A stretch of 64,000 nucleotides of DNA from DASZBR01 sp033763845. Lineage in GTDB: Bacteria; Pseudomonadota; Gammaproteobacteria; DASZBR01. The stretch spans positions 4,557-68,556 of the forward strand of contig JANRJR010000076.1 of the NCBI GenBank assembly GCA_033763845.1, written 5' to 3'. Position numbers and translations under genes: made by a program. Below are positions 1 through 8,919 of the stretch, piece by piece; position 1 is the stretch's first letter, and every line of letters begins with the position of its first letter. The notes under the pieces are model-generated. The model did no database searches. It saw only the letters and a list, made by a program, of their open reading frames with translations, and was not told where the DNA came from.

Positions 1-1
1 C

Positions 2-511
2 CGTAATCAAAAAGTCTTGTGCTTAAAACGGGCGGGAACCGATTTTATGCCGGGATTATATGAGTTGCCCAGTGGAAAAGTTGAAGCCCAAGAAAATCTG
101 GATGACGCCTTAGTCCGTGAAGTTAAAGAAGAAAGTAATTTAACCGTTACGGAAATAAATCAGTACATCGGGCATTTTGATTATCAATCCAGAAGTGGCA
201 TCAGTACGCGACAACTTAACTTTGTCGTCAGTATAAACCCTGATGATAAAGTGATGTTAAATCCAGAAGAACACGAGGGTTATAGTTGGATATCTGCAAC
301 AGAAATTAGAAACTACAATATCAGCGCAGAAGTTCAAAAATTAATTCGCGAACATCTTTCCCCCAGCGTTATTGCCTCATCCTCCTCTCCGCAATTATTT
401 AAAAGCAGCGAGAAACGTGAACGCGACGAAGGAGACGATGCCAGCAAAATCAACGACCTCAACACACGCTCCACCAAAATGCCGTCTTTAGGTAATACGG
501 GGGAAAAATAA
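2..511 (+). CDS. Nudix hydrolase, 5' end outside the window
   Basis: The reading frame is open to the window edge, so the true start is probably upstream; the first in-window start would be a TTG at 17. A Nudix box is visible near residues 21-43 counted from that TTG: a glycine, five residues, Glu, seven residues, then REVKEES. The usual glycine after EE-x is Asn here. The Glu residues that bind the metal-diphosphate substrate are kept. The family hydrolyses nucleoside diphosphates linked to another group; the substrate cannot be read from the sequence. The last 45 or so residues are a Ser/Lys/Glu-rich tail with no visible domain. The stop shares one base with the start of the next gene, which implies co-transcription. 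Confidence 0.8.
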   Translation, partial: RNQKVLCLKRAGTDFMPGLYELPSGKVEAQENLDDALVREVKEESNLTVTEINQYIGHFDYQSRSGISTRQLNFVVSINPDDKVMLNPEEHEGYSWISATEIRNYNISAEVQKLIREHLSPSVIASSSSPQLFKSSEKRERDEGDDASKINDLNTRSTKMPSLGNTGEK

Positions 512-1026
512 TGAAAACATTATTAATTATCAAACCCGATGGTGTTTTATTTGTCGCGCGAATCCTTGATGTCTTGAGTTCACATAACATTACTTTATGT
601 GGATTGAAAACCGAGCACATCACTGAAGAAAAAGCCTCGCGACTGTATGAACAACATCGTGAAAAATACTTTTTCAATGGCTTGATCAAATACATGTCTA
701 CTGCACCTTGCTTACTACTCATGATAAAAGGCGGCGCAGAAGACATTGCCAATGCGAAAAAAGAAATCCGCGCACTGATTAAAGACGCGAATGACTTTAA
801 AGCAACAGGCGATGAAGGCTTTGATAAAGAATTTCGTTCTACGTTTGATGGAATTCATATTCCTGATGACGCACGCGCGAAAACAGAACTCTCGATTTTC
901 TTTCATCCTGAAACCTCACCACGATTACGATCGTTAGAGGATTCAGAAAAAGAAGCGATTGTTGAACTAAAAATAAAAGATAAAGAAGTACAGCAACATA
1001 ATCAAATAAAGTTTTTCAATAACTAG
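511..1026 (+). CDS. Nucleoside diphosphate kinase-like protein
   Basis: The N-terminus has the NDP-kinase signature IIKPDGV at about residues 6-12, and the middle keeps the YEQHREKYFF and APCLLLMIKG blocks of the family. The active-site region reads GIHIPDDAR followed by ELSIFF, so the phospho-accepting His is present, but the standard N-x-x-H-G-S-D context is lost. Length is 171 residues against about 143 for typical Ndk, because of a charged C-terminal tail. Known members move the gamma phosphate between nucleoside triphosphates and diphosphates. Because the active-site context diverges, it may act on a specialised substrate rather than be the housekeeping Ndk. It starts one base inside the Nudix gene. 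Confidence 0.7.
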   Translation: MKTLLIIKPDGVLFVARILDVLSSHNITLCGLKTEHITEEKASRLYEQHREKYFFNGLIKYMSTAPCLLLMIKGGAEDIANAKKEIRALIKDANDFKATGDEGFDKEFRSTFDGIHIPDDARAKTELSIFFHPETSPRLRSLEDSEKEAIVELKIKDKEVQQHNQIKFFNN

Positions 1027-1043
1027 TGTATGAGGGAACTGTC

Positions 1044-3227
1044 ATGAAAATTGTCATTATTGGATTAGGCGGACGAGGTCAAAAACATTTAATTGCTGCG
1101 TTAGCAAACAAAAACATCACAATTACTGGCATTTGCGATCCGCGAAAAGAAATCGTAGATGCGCTATCTACTAAACATGCGCTAAAAGGCTTTTACGATG
1201 TCGATGATCTATTACAAACCACCGATGCTGATATTGCCATCGTGGCAGTTCCCCATCTTTGCTATTTACCCATTATTCAAAAACTCGCTGAACGAAAAAT
1301 TCATATTCTCAAAGAAAAACCCTTTGCAATTAATGCAGAGGAAGCCAAACAACTTGAGCATATACTCAAAAAACATCAAGTGCATATGATGATTGCTTGC
1401 CAACGTCGATTTGACTTGATTTATCAGACTTTCATTCCACTTTTACATCAAATTGGAAAAATTTATCATATCGAAGGTCATTACTTAATGAATATTCCGA
1501 ATCTCGCCGAAGGATGGCGCAGCTCAGAAAAAACTTCGGGGGGTGGCGCATTAATCGATATGGGCTATCATTTTATTGATTTATTATTGTGGTATTTTGG
1601 TTTTCCCAGCGATATTAAACTTCAAAAAACTACGGGAAATCGCGAAGGACAAGACTATGATGTTGAAGATACGGTTATATTATCTTTCAATTATCGTCAA
1701 AAATTTCAACCAACTGAACACACAACAATAGGTTCATTTACTATTTCTCGCACTGCTCATAAATCCCAAGAAAAAATTATTGTCCGTGGCTCACAAGGAA
1801 CGCTTATCCTCAAACGCGACGGAATTTATAAATTGAATACACAAGGACAAACTCAGGCATATCTTGAGCGCGGCAAAGATATTTTCAGTGATCCCCTGTG
1901 TTTACAGCTGCAACACTTATGCGATTTTATCGAAGGCAAAGAACATACTTTAATTAATCATTATCAAGATCATTTCAAACATCTTGAGCTTATCGAAGCC
2001 GCTTACGGAAAACCTCAGAAAGATTATGTTTGGCCAATGATTACAGAAAAAACAAAACAAGCTGTTTTACGTCAACTCGACACATCCATATCAATTTATG
2101 ATCGCTCAGGTATTATTAAAATTTTCGAAGATAACTTTGCAGGGTATCACAAGCGCCAATACGCCGTAATGACTAATTCGGGTACGAATGCCCTTTTTGC
2201 AGCTTACGAAGCCCTTAATTTATCAACGGGAGATGAAGTTATCGCACCCGACTATACTTTTTTCGCTACAGTTACCCCGATGCTTTATTTAGGGCTAAAG
2301 CCCGTTTTTTGCGATTGTTTACCCGATGGAAATATTGATCCGAGTGAAATTGCCAAAAAAATCACACCAAAAACTAAAGCTATCGTCATCACTCATCTAT
2401 GGGGTGTTCCCTGTGACATGGATAAAATCATGCCTTTAGTTAAAAAATATAATTTAAAACTCATTGAAGATTGTTCTCATGCGCATGGGGCACGTTATCG
2501 TGATCAATTGGTTGGTACTTTTGGTGATATTGCTGTTTGGAGTTTACAAGGACAAAAAATTATCACGGGGGGTGAAGGTGGAATTTTACTCACCGACAAT
2601 CAAGATTATTATGCCCGGGCGCAATTACAAGGACATTACAATAAACGCTGCAAACAAGAAATCCCCCAATCTCATTCACTGTTTAAATTTAATACGACGG
2701 GATTTGGGTTAAAAACACGCGCACATCCTTTAGCCGCAGCGATAGCCAATGAACAATTTCAGCATATCGACTCTTGGCTCGCGATGAAACAAATCTATGC
2801 TGAATATATTATTGATGGTCTCAAAGAGGTTAATTTTTTAACACCACCTTCGTTACATCATAAAAAACCTGCCTGGTATGCCTTAGTGTTTCAATATGAT
2901 GAAAAAATCGCAGGTTTTCCTCTGCATATCTTTCTGGAAGCGACTAAAGCACTCGGACTAACTGAACTAGAACAGCCTAATTCTACTGCACCGCTACATA
3001 CGCTTCCGTTATTTAAACATACTCATGAGGCCTTTCCACGGTTTTATGAAAAACCATTACTGCCTGAAAATGCTTTATTTCCTCAAGCAGAGCGCTATTA
3101 TCAACACGCGATTAAACTTCCTGTATGGGTAAGACTAGAAGATAAACCGACTGTAGATAAATATATCCAGGGCATACTCAAAGCGACAGAAATGTTAAAA
3201 TCGCAGAGTCTGAAACCAAAGCTTTAA
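1044..3227 (+). CDS. Gfo/Idh/MocA dehydrogenase fused to DegT/StrS aminotransferase
   Basis: Two enzymes in one 727-residue chain. Residues 1-330 are a Gfo/Idh/MocA oxidoreductase: Rossmann motif GLGGRG at the start, EKP at about 91-93, and catalytic-type Asp and His in GGGALIDMGYH near 172-176. Residues 340-727 are a DegT/DnrJ/EryC1/StrS PLP aminotransferase: NSGTNAL near 378, EDCSH near 475, and the Schiff-base Lys in SLQGQK near 505. The start is the ATG at 1044, eight bases after a GAGGG; an in-frame start at 1026 is poorer. The pair would oxidise a sugar or cyclitol hydroxyl to a ketone and then transaminate it, as in nucleotide amino-sugar or aminocyclitol pathways. The substrate is unknown. 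The gene lies in a tight + strand unit. Confidence 0.85.
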   Translation: MKIVIIGLGGRGQKHLIAALANKNITITGICDPRKEIVDALSTKHALKGFYDVDDLLQTTDADIAIVAVPHLCYLPIIQKLAERKIHILKEKPFAINAEEAKQLEHILKKHQVHMMIACQRRFDLIYQTFIPLLHQIGKIYHIEGHYLMNIPNLAEGWRSSEKTSGGGALIDMGYHFIDLLLWYFGFPSDIKLQKTTGNREGQDYDVEDTVILSFNYRQKFQPTEHTTIGSFTISRTAHKSQEKIIVRGSQGTLILKRDGIYKLNTQGQTQAYLERGKDIFSDPLCLQLQHLCDFIEGKEHTLINHYQDHFKHLELIEAAYGKPQKDYVWPMITEKTKQAVLRQLDTSISIYDRSGIIKIFEDNFAGYHKRQYAVMTNSGTNALFAAYEALNLSTGDEVIAPDYTFFATVTPMLYLGLKPVFCDCLPDGNIDPSEIAKKITPKTKAIVITHLWGVPCDMDKIMPLVKKYNLKLIEDCSHAHGARYRDQLVGTFGDIAVWSLQGQKIITGGEGGILLTDNQDYYARAQLQGHYNKRCKQEIPQSHSLFKFNTTGFGLKTRAHPLAAAIANEQFQHIDSWLAMKQIYAEYIIDGLKEVNFLTPPSLHHKKPAWYALVFQYDEKIAGFPLHIFLEATKALGLTELEQPNSTAPLHTLPLFKHTHEAFPRFYEKPLLPENALFPQAERYYQHAIKLPVWVRLEDKPTVDKYIQGILKATEMLKSQSLKPKL

Positions 3228-3238
3228 AGGAAGAACGT

Positions 3239-3931
3239 ATGATTCAATTATTTCAATTCCCCGGCTACTGGGGATTATCCAGCGCAAGTCCGTTCTGCAT
3301 CAAAATGGAAACCTATTTAAAACTCGCAAATATTCCGTACAAATCCGTCGTTTCTTACCATTTAAAAAAAGCACCTAAAGGCAAATTACCTTACATCATC
3401 GATGGTGAAAAAAAAATTGCCGATAGCACCTTAATCATCCAATACCTCAAATCTCATAACACTGTTAACTTAGACAAAGATTTAACACCCGAACAAATTG
3501 CACTCGCGACAACCATCCAACGCTTATGCGAAGAACATTTATTTTGGATCTTGATGTATGAACGGTGGATCCCGGAATCAGGCTGGAAAGTTATTGGTCC
3601 AATTTTTTTCAGCAAATTACCCATCATACTGAAATTATTCGTCCCCACTATCATTCGCAAAAAAATAAAGCGGGCTTGTTATGAACAAGGTATTGGGCGA
3701 TTCACCGATGAAGAACGTTTTTTCCTGGGCAAACAAGACATTGACGCTATCGTTACTTTATTAGGTACTAAACCCTTCTTTTTCGGCGATAAACCCACTA
3801 CAATAGATGCTACTTTATATGGTTTTATCACCCCCATACTAAATACACCCATTGATTTTCCCTTGCGCGATTACGCCAAAAAAATCAAGGCGCTCACGGA
3901 CTATGACCAGAGAATGAAGAAATTATTATAG
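3239..3931 (+). CDS. Metaxin/Fax-like glutathione S-transferase family protein
   Basis: The 230-residue protein has a thioredoxin-fold N-terminal domain with SPFCIKME near residues 16-23, then APKGKLPYI and ADSTLIIQYL, followed by an all-helical C-terminal half. This layout matches the 'failed axon connections'/metaxin-like GST group better than classical detoxifying GSTs. The cysteine in SPFC is the likely thiol-active position. It starts 11 bases after the fusion gene and is preceded by an AGGAAG ribosome-binding site. Function in bacteria is poorly known; glutathione binding is inferred from the fold only. Confidence 0.7.
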   Translation: MIQLFQFPGYWGLSSASPFCIKMETYLKLANIPYKSVVSYHLKKAPKGKLPYIIDGEKKIADSTLIIQYLKSHNTVNLDKDLTPEQIALATTIQRLCEEHLFWILMYERWIPESGWKVIGPIFFSKLPIILKLFVPTIIRKKIKRACYEQGIGRFTDEERFFLGKQDIDAIVTLLGTKPFFFGDKPTTIDATLYGFITPILNTPIDFPLRDYAKKIKALTDYDQRMKKLL

Positions 3932-3937
3932 GAAAAC

Positions 3938-4732
3938 ATGAGTTCAGAATCTTCGAATAACAATTCCACTAGCACTATTTCTCTAGCCATTGCCCTCGCC
4001 CAAAATTTTGCGCGTGATTGGACGTGGGGAATCTGGTCCGTCGAAGACTGGAATTTTAAATTTGAATCCACGCGTTATGATCTTGGCCCTAACGGACAAT
4101 GGGGGCCGCAGTTTTTATATGGCTCTCTCGCTGCAATTTCTGCCACGCTTATTTCCGCAGGCATTTGCAAAGCATCTGGTAAACAAATTCCTGTTAAAGA
4201 CATGATGGCTTCTTTAGTAGGAACAATGGCAGCAATTATTCCCTGGAACGCTGGCCAAAATTTAGGCATATTAATTGGCAATGCATTGGGCTGGCCACAA
4301 GTAAACTCTGCATTTTTCGCGAGTACGTTTACGGGTATCTTTGAAGGTGCTACTCAATTTATCATGATAAAAATCACGTCGAAATTATGCGATGCGGAAG
4401 AACGTAGAAAATTTTGTGAAGACCCTAAACAATATCTGACAGATTTATTTGACAAAGAAACGCTGAAACAATTTTCAAAAGAATTCGGCTACAGTATTTC
4501 GATTGGAGCGATTCCAGGTGCCATTTGGCAGCTAGTGTTTACCGCATGTGGTGTTGCAGGAATTAGCGCTGTGCCGACGGGATTATTAATTGCCTTAGCA
4601 GTCGGACTTGCAAATTTTGGTGTAGCGAAAGTCCAAGAAAAACTTTTTGCACCGCAAACTTATTTTTTCCTTCCAACGCGCACAGCGCCCGTAGAAATCG
4701 ATCTTGCACCTGCGCAATTAACGCTTATCTAA
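3938..4732 (+). CDS. Membrane protein of unknown function
   Basis: I do not recognise this 264-residue protein. It opens with a Ser/Asn/Thr-rich stretch, has a Trp-rich segment (near residues 28-45) and then several hydrophobic Gly/Ala-rich segments, roughly at 62-82, 88-107, 110-140 and 180-230, with a charged helix between 145 and 180. It begins six bases after the GST gene with AGGAAA just upstream, so it is probably the last gene of the unit. Its stop overlaps the stop of the convergent methyltransferase gene by 15 bases. A secreted membrane-inserting effector is possible, but nothing in the sequence proves it. Confidence 0.6.
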   Translation: MSSESSNNNSTSTISLAIALAQNFARDWTWGIWSVEDWNFKFESTRYDLGPNGQWGPQFLYGSLAAISATLISAGICKASGKQIPVKDMMASLVGTMAAIIPWNAGQNLGILIGNALGWPQVNSAFFASTFTGIFEGATQFIMIKITSKLCDAEERRKFCEDPKQYLTDLFDKETLKQFSKEFGYSISIGAIPGAIWQLVFTACGVAGISAVPTGLLIALAVGLANFGVAKVQEKLFAPQTYFFLPTRTAPVEIDLAPAQLTLI

Positions 4733-5386
4733 AATAAATAACGGATATTTACCGATTTGGCTTTCATATCTCAGGGTAAAATATTTTGAAGCAGCGTCCA
4801 GCAATTCTTGTCGGTTATACAATTCTGCGTGAACCCCAGCGGCTTCGACATACTTTGTATTTTGACAATCAGACTTCTCTACACGATTGGTAAAAATTAG
4901 TCGTTCGCTACAGACTTTACTGAGATATTCAAAAATTTTCTCGTGGGATAAATACGCAGGACCAATATCGCTGCCGAAAAATAAATATTGATACGTATTG
5001 GCTAATAAAACGGTTTGAAATGCTCCGCCAAAATTATCAATGTTGTTTGCTAAGTTTTCTAATGTTAATAATTCAAAGCGGCTGTTAGGCAAATTAAATT
5101 TCTGTTTAAATTGACGGCACAATTCAACTTCTTGTGCATTGACATCAATACCCAAACTTCTTTCACAGCTAGATTGTTGACTTGCGTTTAAAACAAAATA
5201 TCCGCGACAGCTACTTAAATCCAAAAAGCTTTTTAAGGTAGTGGGATAATGTTTGGAAAAAATCTTATAGCGTTCTTTTAATTTTTTACCTGGGGTAAGC
5301 TTTCCCCGGCAAACGAATAAGTCGTGATTGCCGGGGTAACCTTTATGCGATTCACAGTTGCTGTGAAATTTATGCAAAAAATCCAT
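4718..5386 (-). CDS. SAM-dependent methyltransferase-like protein
   Basis: The 222-residue protein resembles class I methyltransferases: a first beta strand ending in FLDLSSCRG near residues 53-61, where the usual DxGxG loop is altered to DLSSCRG, and an acidic end of strand two in LGIDVNAQE near 78-86. Later segments (VLLANTYQYLF, ERLIFTNR) fit strands four and five. The substrate is not evident. A CAGGAG lies five bases before the ATG. It sits 20 bases after the large coiled-coil gene on the same strand, so it may be co-transcribed with the Rab-like GTPase unit. It may be a methyltransferase with a relaxed SAM loop, or an inactive relative. Confidence 0.6.
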   Translation of the reverse strand: MDFLHKFHSNCESHKGYPGNHDLFVCRGKLTPGKKLKERYKIFSKHYPTTLKSFLDLSSCRGYFVLNASQQSSCERSLGIDVNAQEVELCRQFKQKFNLPNSRFELLTLENLANNIDNFGGAFQTVLLANTYQYLFFGSDIGPAYLSHEKIFEYLSKVCSERLIFTNRVEKSDCQNTKYVEAAGVHAELYNRQELLDAASKYFTLRYESQIGKYPLFILDKR

Positions 5387-5406
5387 TTAAACTCCTGAGA
5401 AACTAT

Positions 5407-7419
5407 TTAAAGTAAGTTAGCGACTTGAGGAGCAACTCTTTCTACCTCAACCGCCTCAGGAACAGGGATTGCTTGCGGAAAGCGTATCCGATCTCTCAAA
5501 TCGGGGAAATTATCTCCAATAATTCTTAAGATACCTCTGCGAACATGCCCATCATTTGCATAAACTTTTAATTGTATGCTCAAAATTTCATTCAGTTTAT
5601 CAGAAGTTAGCTGCACAGCATTATTACTCTCTAATTCCGTAAATATGGCTGCCGCAACGCCATAGATAAGTTTACGCTGAGCTTCTCGCTTAACGATATA
5701 CTCATTCGTCGCAAACTTCACAAAGAAAGTTTTCACTTTTGGCTTCAATCGTCTTTCTTCTCTATCAAGAAATTTTAACAAATCGATAACGACCTTATAA
5801 CGAACTTTATCAACTTTCACTCTGTCGACTTGTTCAAACTGAACGCCCGCGATTTTCTTAATCAATCTTGCGGTATCACACCTTTTTTCAACGGAGAGTT
5901 TATTCAATTCTAACCAGTTTAAATTTTTGTTATTTTCCAATAATTTTTTTCGTTCATAGCGAGAATGTTTAATGCCACTAAAACTGAAGCGATTCGGATT
6001 AAGAGCGGGTTGCGGTTTCTCTGCAGCAGCAACTACAGCGTCACCCCGCACACCAATCGCCACTTGCTCTAACCTACCAACATCAGCTCGCTCAACATTT
6101 TCCTTTCTAAAAACAACAGGCTGGCCGTAACCCGCTTTGTCTTTAAAATCACGAAGATTATCAACGATTACGGGATCTACAACATCAAGACCTTTAATCA
6201 TTTGTGCATCATGCTCTTTTTCAGGATGAGCCTGGAGATCTTCTCCAAAGCCTAAATCTTGCTGAATATTATAAGGTTTCGCACGGAGAAACACTGCACG
6301 AACACTCAGATTTAATTTCTGAGCTGCCTTTATTCTTTCCACTCCTTCACGTAAATGATTTTCACAATTTGGCAATGTTGGATCAAATACAACACACATC
6401 ACATCTGAATTTTGACTTTCTTCAGCAAAATTAACACTTGCAACATAATCTTCAATAGAATCTAACTCGACTTCTCGCTGGACATCAAAGAATACGGAAG
6501 ATAGAATTTTTTCTTCTTGAAGCTTTGCTAATCGTACACGTCTCGCTTCAGCTGCAGCATCTTCTGCTTCACGTCGTTCTCTTTCTAATCTTTCAGCTTC
6601 TGCAATTCTCTCATCCAATACTTTCTGCGCAGCAACTGCTGCTTTCATCGCAGCATCAACCTTACCCACTTGTTCACTTGAAATGGCTTCAAGCTGAGTG
6701 CGCAAGTCGCCATCTGTCTGGCTTATTCTCTGCGTATATTCTTTAACTTTTTCTTCAAACTGTTTTTTTAACCCTTCCAATTCTTGAATTTCGCGGTCAA
6801 CAAACTCTTTATCGTCGCTGGCTTTTATTCTTTCGGCAAGATCAACTACTGCTGCTGCCGAAGCTTTTATTGCTTTTTGCACTACTGTCAAATCTGCATT
6901 TGGATTTCTTCTCGCATATTCGCGTGAAGGAGAACTTTCATCGCGCTGTCTTATTTGATCTGCGAGAAACTTTTCATATTGTTGTTGAATTAATTCGTGC
7001 GTATTTTGTGGATACAACTCAAGAAGTTTGGGTTGCAAATCCTTTAGCAATGTACCGGTGAACGGTACTGCACTCAGTGCGCTTTTCAAACTTTCGACCT
7101 TAATCTTCCTGATGAATCCATCCTTTTTCACTTTATCTGGAGCCATGACAACAAAATTTGAAGTGATAGACAAATGACTTATTTTCTCAATGTATTTTTT
7201 TAATTCGTCTTCTGTAGAACAGAGAATAAATACTTTGTCTGCCTTTGATATTATATCTTCGTCTACAACAGAAGAAATGCTTGGAGTTCGTTCAACAACT
7301 AATCCACGATACGTTACGCTCGCCACCGCAAAGTTCGAATCATGCTCTGCACCACACAATTGTTTTAGCATGTCCCCACGACCAATGAAAACTATATTGA
7401 CTGATTTAATATCTTCCAT
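5407..7419 (-). CDS. Large coiled-coil protein, shares C-terminal domain with Rab-like GTPase
   Basis: A 670-residue protein with no recognisable named family. Residues 1-120 look like a nucleotide-binding fold in outline (a VFIG strand, VFILCST strand, VVMAPDK strand), but the P-loop is absent: the position reads GRGDMLKQL. Residues about 185-310 are a long coiled coil rich in Glu, Lys, Arg and Ala. Residues about 320-450 form a second alpha/beta region. Residues about 500-648 match the C-terminal domain of the adjacent GTPase: both have RYKVVID/KYKVVIE-LLK-LD-ER-L-K followed by a FF strand and a helical tail. It starts 17 bases after the GTPase gene. A host-directed Dot/Icm effector is a reasonable inference, unproven. 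Confidence 0.6.
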   Translation of the reverse strand: MEDIKSVNIVFIGRGDMLKQLCGAEHDSNFAVASVTYRGLVVERTPSISSVVDEDIISKADKVFILCSTEDELKKYIEKISHLSITSNFVVMAPDKVKKDGFIRKIKVESLKSALSAVPFTGTLLKDLQPKLLELYPQNTHELIQQQYEKFLADQIRQRDESSPSREYARRNPNADLTVVQKAIKASAAAVVDLAERIKASDDKEFVDREIQELEGLKKQFEEKVKEYTQRISQTDGDLRTQLEAISSEQVGKVDAAMKAAVAAQKVLDERIAEAERLERERREAEDAAAEARRVRLAKLQEEKILSSVFFDVQREVELDSIEDYVASVNFAEESQNSDVMCVVFDPTLPNCENHLREGVERIKAAQKLNLSVRAVFLRAKPYNIQQDLGFGEDLQAHPEKEHDAQMIKGLDVVDPVIVDNLRDFKDKAGYGQPVVFRKENVERADVGRLEQVAIGVRGDAVVAAAEKPQPALNPNRFSFSGIKHSRYERKKLLENNKNLNWLELNKLSVEKRCDTARLIKKIAGVQFEQVDRVKVDKVRYKVVIDLLKFLDREERRLKPKVKTFFVKFATNEYIVKREAQRKLIYGVAAAIFTELESNNAVQLTSDKLNEILSIQLKVYANDGHVRRGILRIIGDNFPDLRDRIRFPQAIPVPEAVEVERVAPQVANLL

Positions 7420-7436
7420 CGCGTTCTCCTCGCTGG

Positions 7437-8555
7437 TTATTTACCTAAACTATGAATGGGCCGAAGATTTGGATAAGCCTTCTCTAAAATGTTTCGTACT
7501 ACTGGTAGCGTTTCTTTTTCTGCTCCATAAACATCTCCACGTGCGGGCATAAAAACATCACCCTGATTATTTTTTATAAGGTTGTACATCTTGACTGCCA
7601 TATTTAATATCTCTTGACGTACTTGCTGATCTCTTTCAAAAACAACTCGCGTTGAATAAGATTCAAATGTAAAAAAGATACATAATTTATATTTTAAAGC
7701 TCGCTCATCAGAATCTAACTCTTTTAAAAGCTCAATCACTACTTTATATTTTTCTTTTTCTTGCTGAGTTAATTGATGCTCTTGCTCACCTAATTTATTT
7801 CGAATAGTTTGCGCTGTTCTACAATTATTCTCAACACTCGCTAAATGTAATTTCAGCAACAGTGGATCTAAATTCTCTTCTTCTAAATGCGTTTCTCGCA
7901 CGGCACGAGAATGACTCATGCGTTCAAAACGTCCTCGCGTTACAGGAACAAAGTCAGCTGTGTTCACTTCACCAAAATTCAAACGATCATCAATTGAAGG
8001 TTGTAATCCTTGCGCATTCAAAACCGCATACGCAGTTTCAGCAACTTTTTGTAAAAATTTTTCAACCCCTTCACCTGTTTTTGCTGAGGTTTCAAAAAAT
8101 ATCGCGCTATCTCCTGCAAATCCTTTTATTTGAGCTTGTTGTTCTTGAACCATTTCAGACGTAATTTCTTTTTCTTCATCAAGATCTATTTTCGTTAGCA
8201 CAAAAATAAATTGCGCGTTATCAAGAACTCCTAACTTTACCTCATTAAACCATCCACGTAGCTCTTCAGCTGAAAATGTACTTGCATCCCACATTATACA
8301 AGCGACCTGCGCATCTCTATAATAACTGTTTGTAATTGACCGAAACTTTTCCTGTCCTGGGATATCCCAAATTTGAAGCTTTATTTTTTTACCCTCGACT
8401 TCAACAATTCGCTTTCCAAAGTTCAAGCTAATAGCTTGGTCATGTTCTTCGAGAAAAGATTGATTTTGCGTTTTTGCAAATAACGCTGATTTACCAACGC
8501 CGGATGGACCAAGGAAAACAACTTTTACTAAGTGTTCATATGACTCAAGTGACAT
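7437..8555 (-). CDS. Rab-like small GTPase with extra C-terminal domain
   Basis: Residues 1-178 are a Ras-superfamily GTPase that closely resembles eukaryotic Rabs: G1 is GPSGVGKS (16-23), the strand before G3 reads GKKIKLQIWD, G3 is WDIPGQEKF (63-71) with the catalytic Gln kept at 68, followed by RSITNSYYR, and G5 is ETSAK (155-159). Deviations: the switch-I Thr that binds magnesium is Ala41, and G4 is TKID instead of NKxD. Residues about 230-368 are a second domain also present in the next gene. No C-terminal prenylation cysteines are seen. The ATG follows the ferredoxin stop directly, with GGAG eight bases upstream. Rab-like proteins are known Dot/Icm effectors in some Legionella; that role here is inferred. 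Confidence 0.85.
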   Translation of the reverse strand: MSLESYEHLVKVVFLGPSGVGKSALFAKTQNQSFLEEHDQAISLNFGKRIVEVEGKKIKLQIWDIPGQEKFRSITNSYYRDAQVACIMWDASTFSAEELRGWFNEVKLGVLDNAQFIFVLTKIDLDEEKEITSEMVQEQQAQIKGFAGDSAIFFETSAKTGEGVEKFLQKVAETAYAVLNAQGLQPSIDDRLNFGEVNTADFVPVTRGRFERMSHSRAVRETHLEEENLDPLLLKLHLASVENNCRTAQTIRNKLGEQEHQLTQQEKEKYKVVIELLKELDSDERALKYKLCIFFTFESYSTRVVFERDQQVRQEILNMAVKMYNLIKNNQGDVFMPARGDVYGAEKETLPVVRNILEKAYPNLRPIHSLGK

Positions 8556-8879
8556 TTATTTTTCTCCACCAACCTCAGGTTGAAAGGTATATTCTTTTAC
8601 AAAATTACCGTTAATTAAATCTTCCTGAATAATTTTCTCGAGAACATCCGGTGTGCAAGAGTGATACCACACTCCCTCGGGATAGATAACAGCGATGGGT
8701 CCTTTCTCGCATACTCGCAAACAATTTGCGCGCGTTCTATTCACTTTTTCCGAAAGTCCTAATTCATGCAAGCGCTTTTTAAGGTACTGCCACGACTCCT
8801 GCCCACTTTCCTTACTGCAACACTTCGGGGTCGTCTGCTCACTGCATAAAAATATGTGTCTTTTCATAGGGGTAATCAT
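8556..8879 (-). CDS. Thioredoxin-like [2Fe-2S] ferredoxin
   Basis: The family start reads KRHIFLC, followed by TPKCC, and later by RANCLRVCEKGPIAVIYPEGVWY, the signature of the thioredoxin-fold (2Fe-2S) ferredoxins. Four cysteines suited to cluster binding are visible: one early pair and the C-L-R-V-C pair. The protein has about 107 residues. Three starts are possible: GTG at 8894, ATG at 8879 and ATG at 8867. I chose 8879 because GGGG lies about nine bases upstream; 8867 would begin right at the conserved part. It is immediately upstream of the Rab-like GTPase gene with no gap, so both are probably on one mRNA, though no functional link is obvious. Confidence 0.8.
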   Translation of the reverse strand: MITPMKRHIFLCSEQTTPKCCSKESGQESWQYLKKRLHELGLSEKVNRTRANCLRVCEKGPIAVIYPEGVWYHSCTPDVLEKIIQEDLINGNFVKEYTFQPEVGGEK

Positions 8880-8919
8880 ACTACAGTACCCCACAAAAAG
8901 TGAGTATTTTCAAGGGTTT

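Noticed and set aside
6525..6746. Leu/His-rich open frame on the + strand
   Set aside because: Antisense of the Glu/Ala-rich coiled coil of the 670-residue protein; such shadows arise from biased codons.
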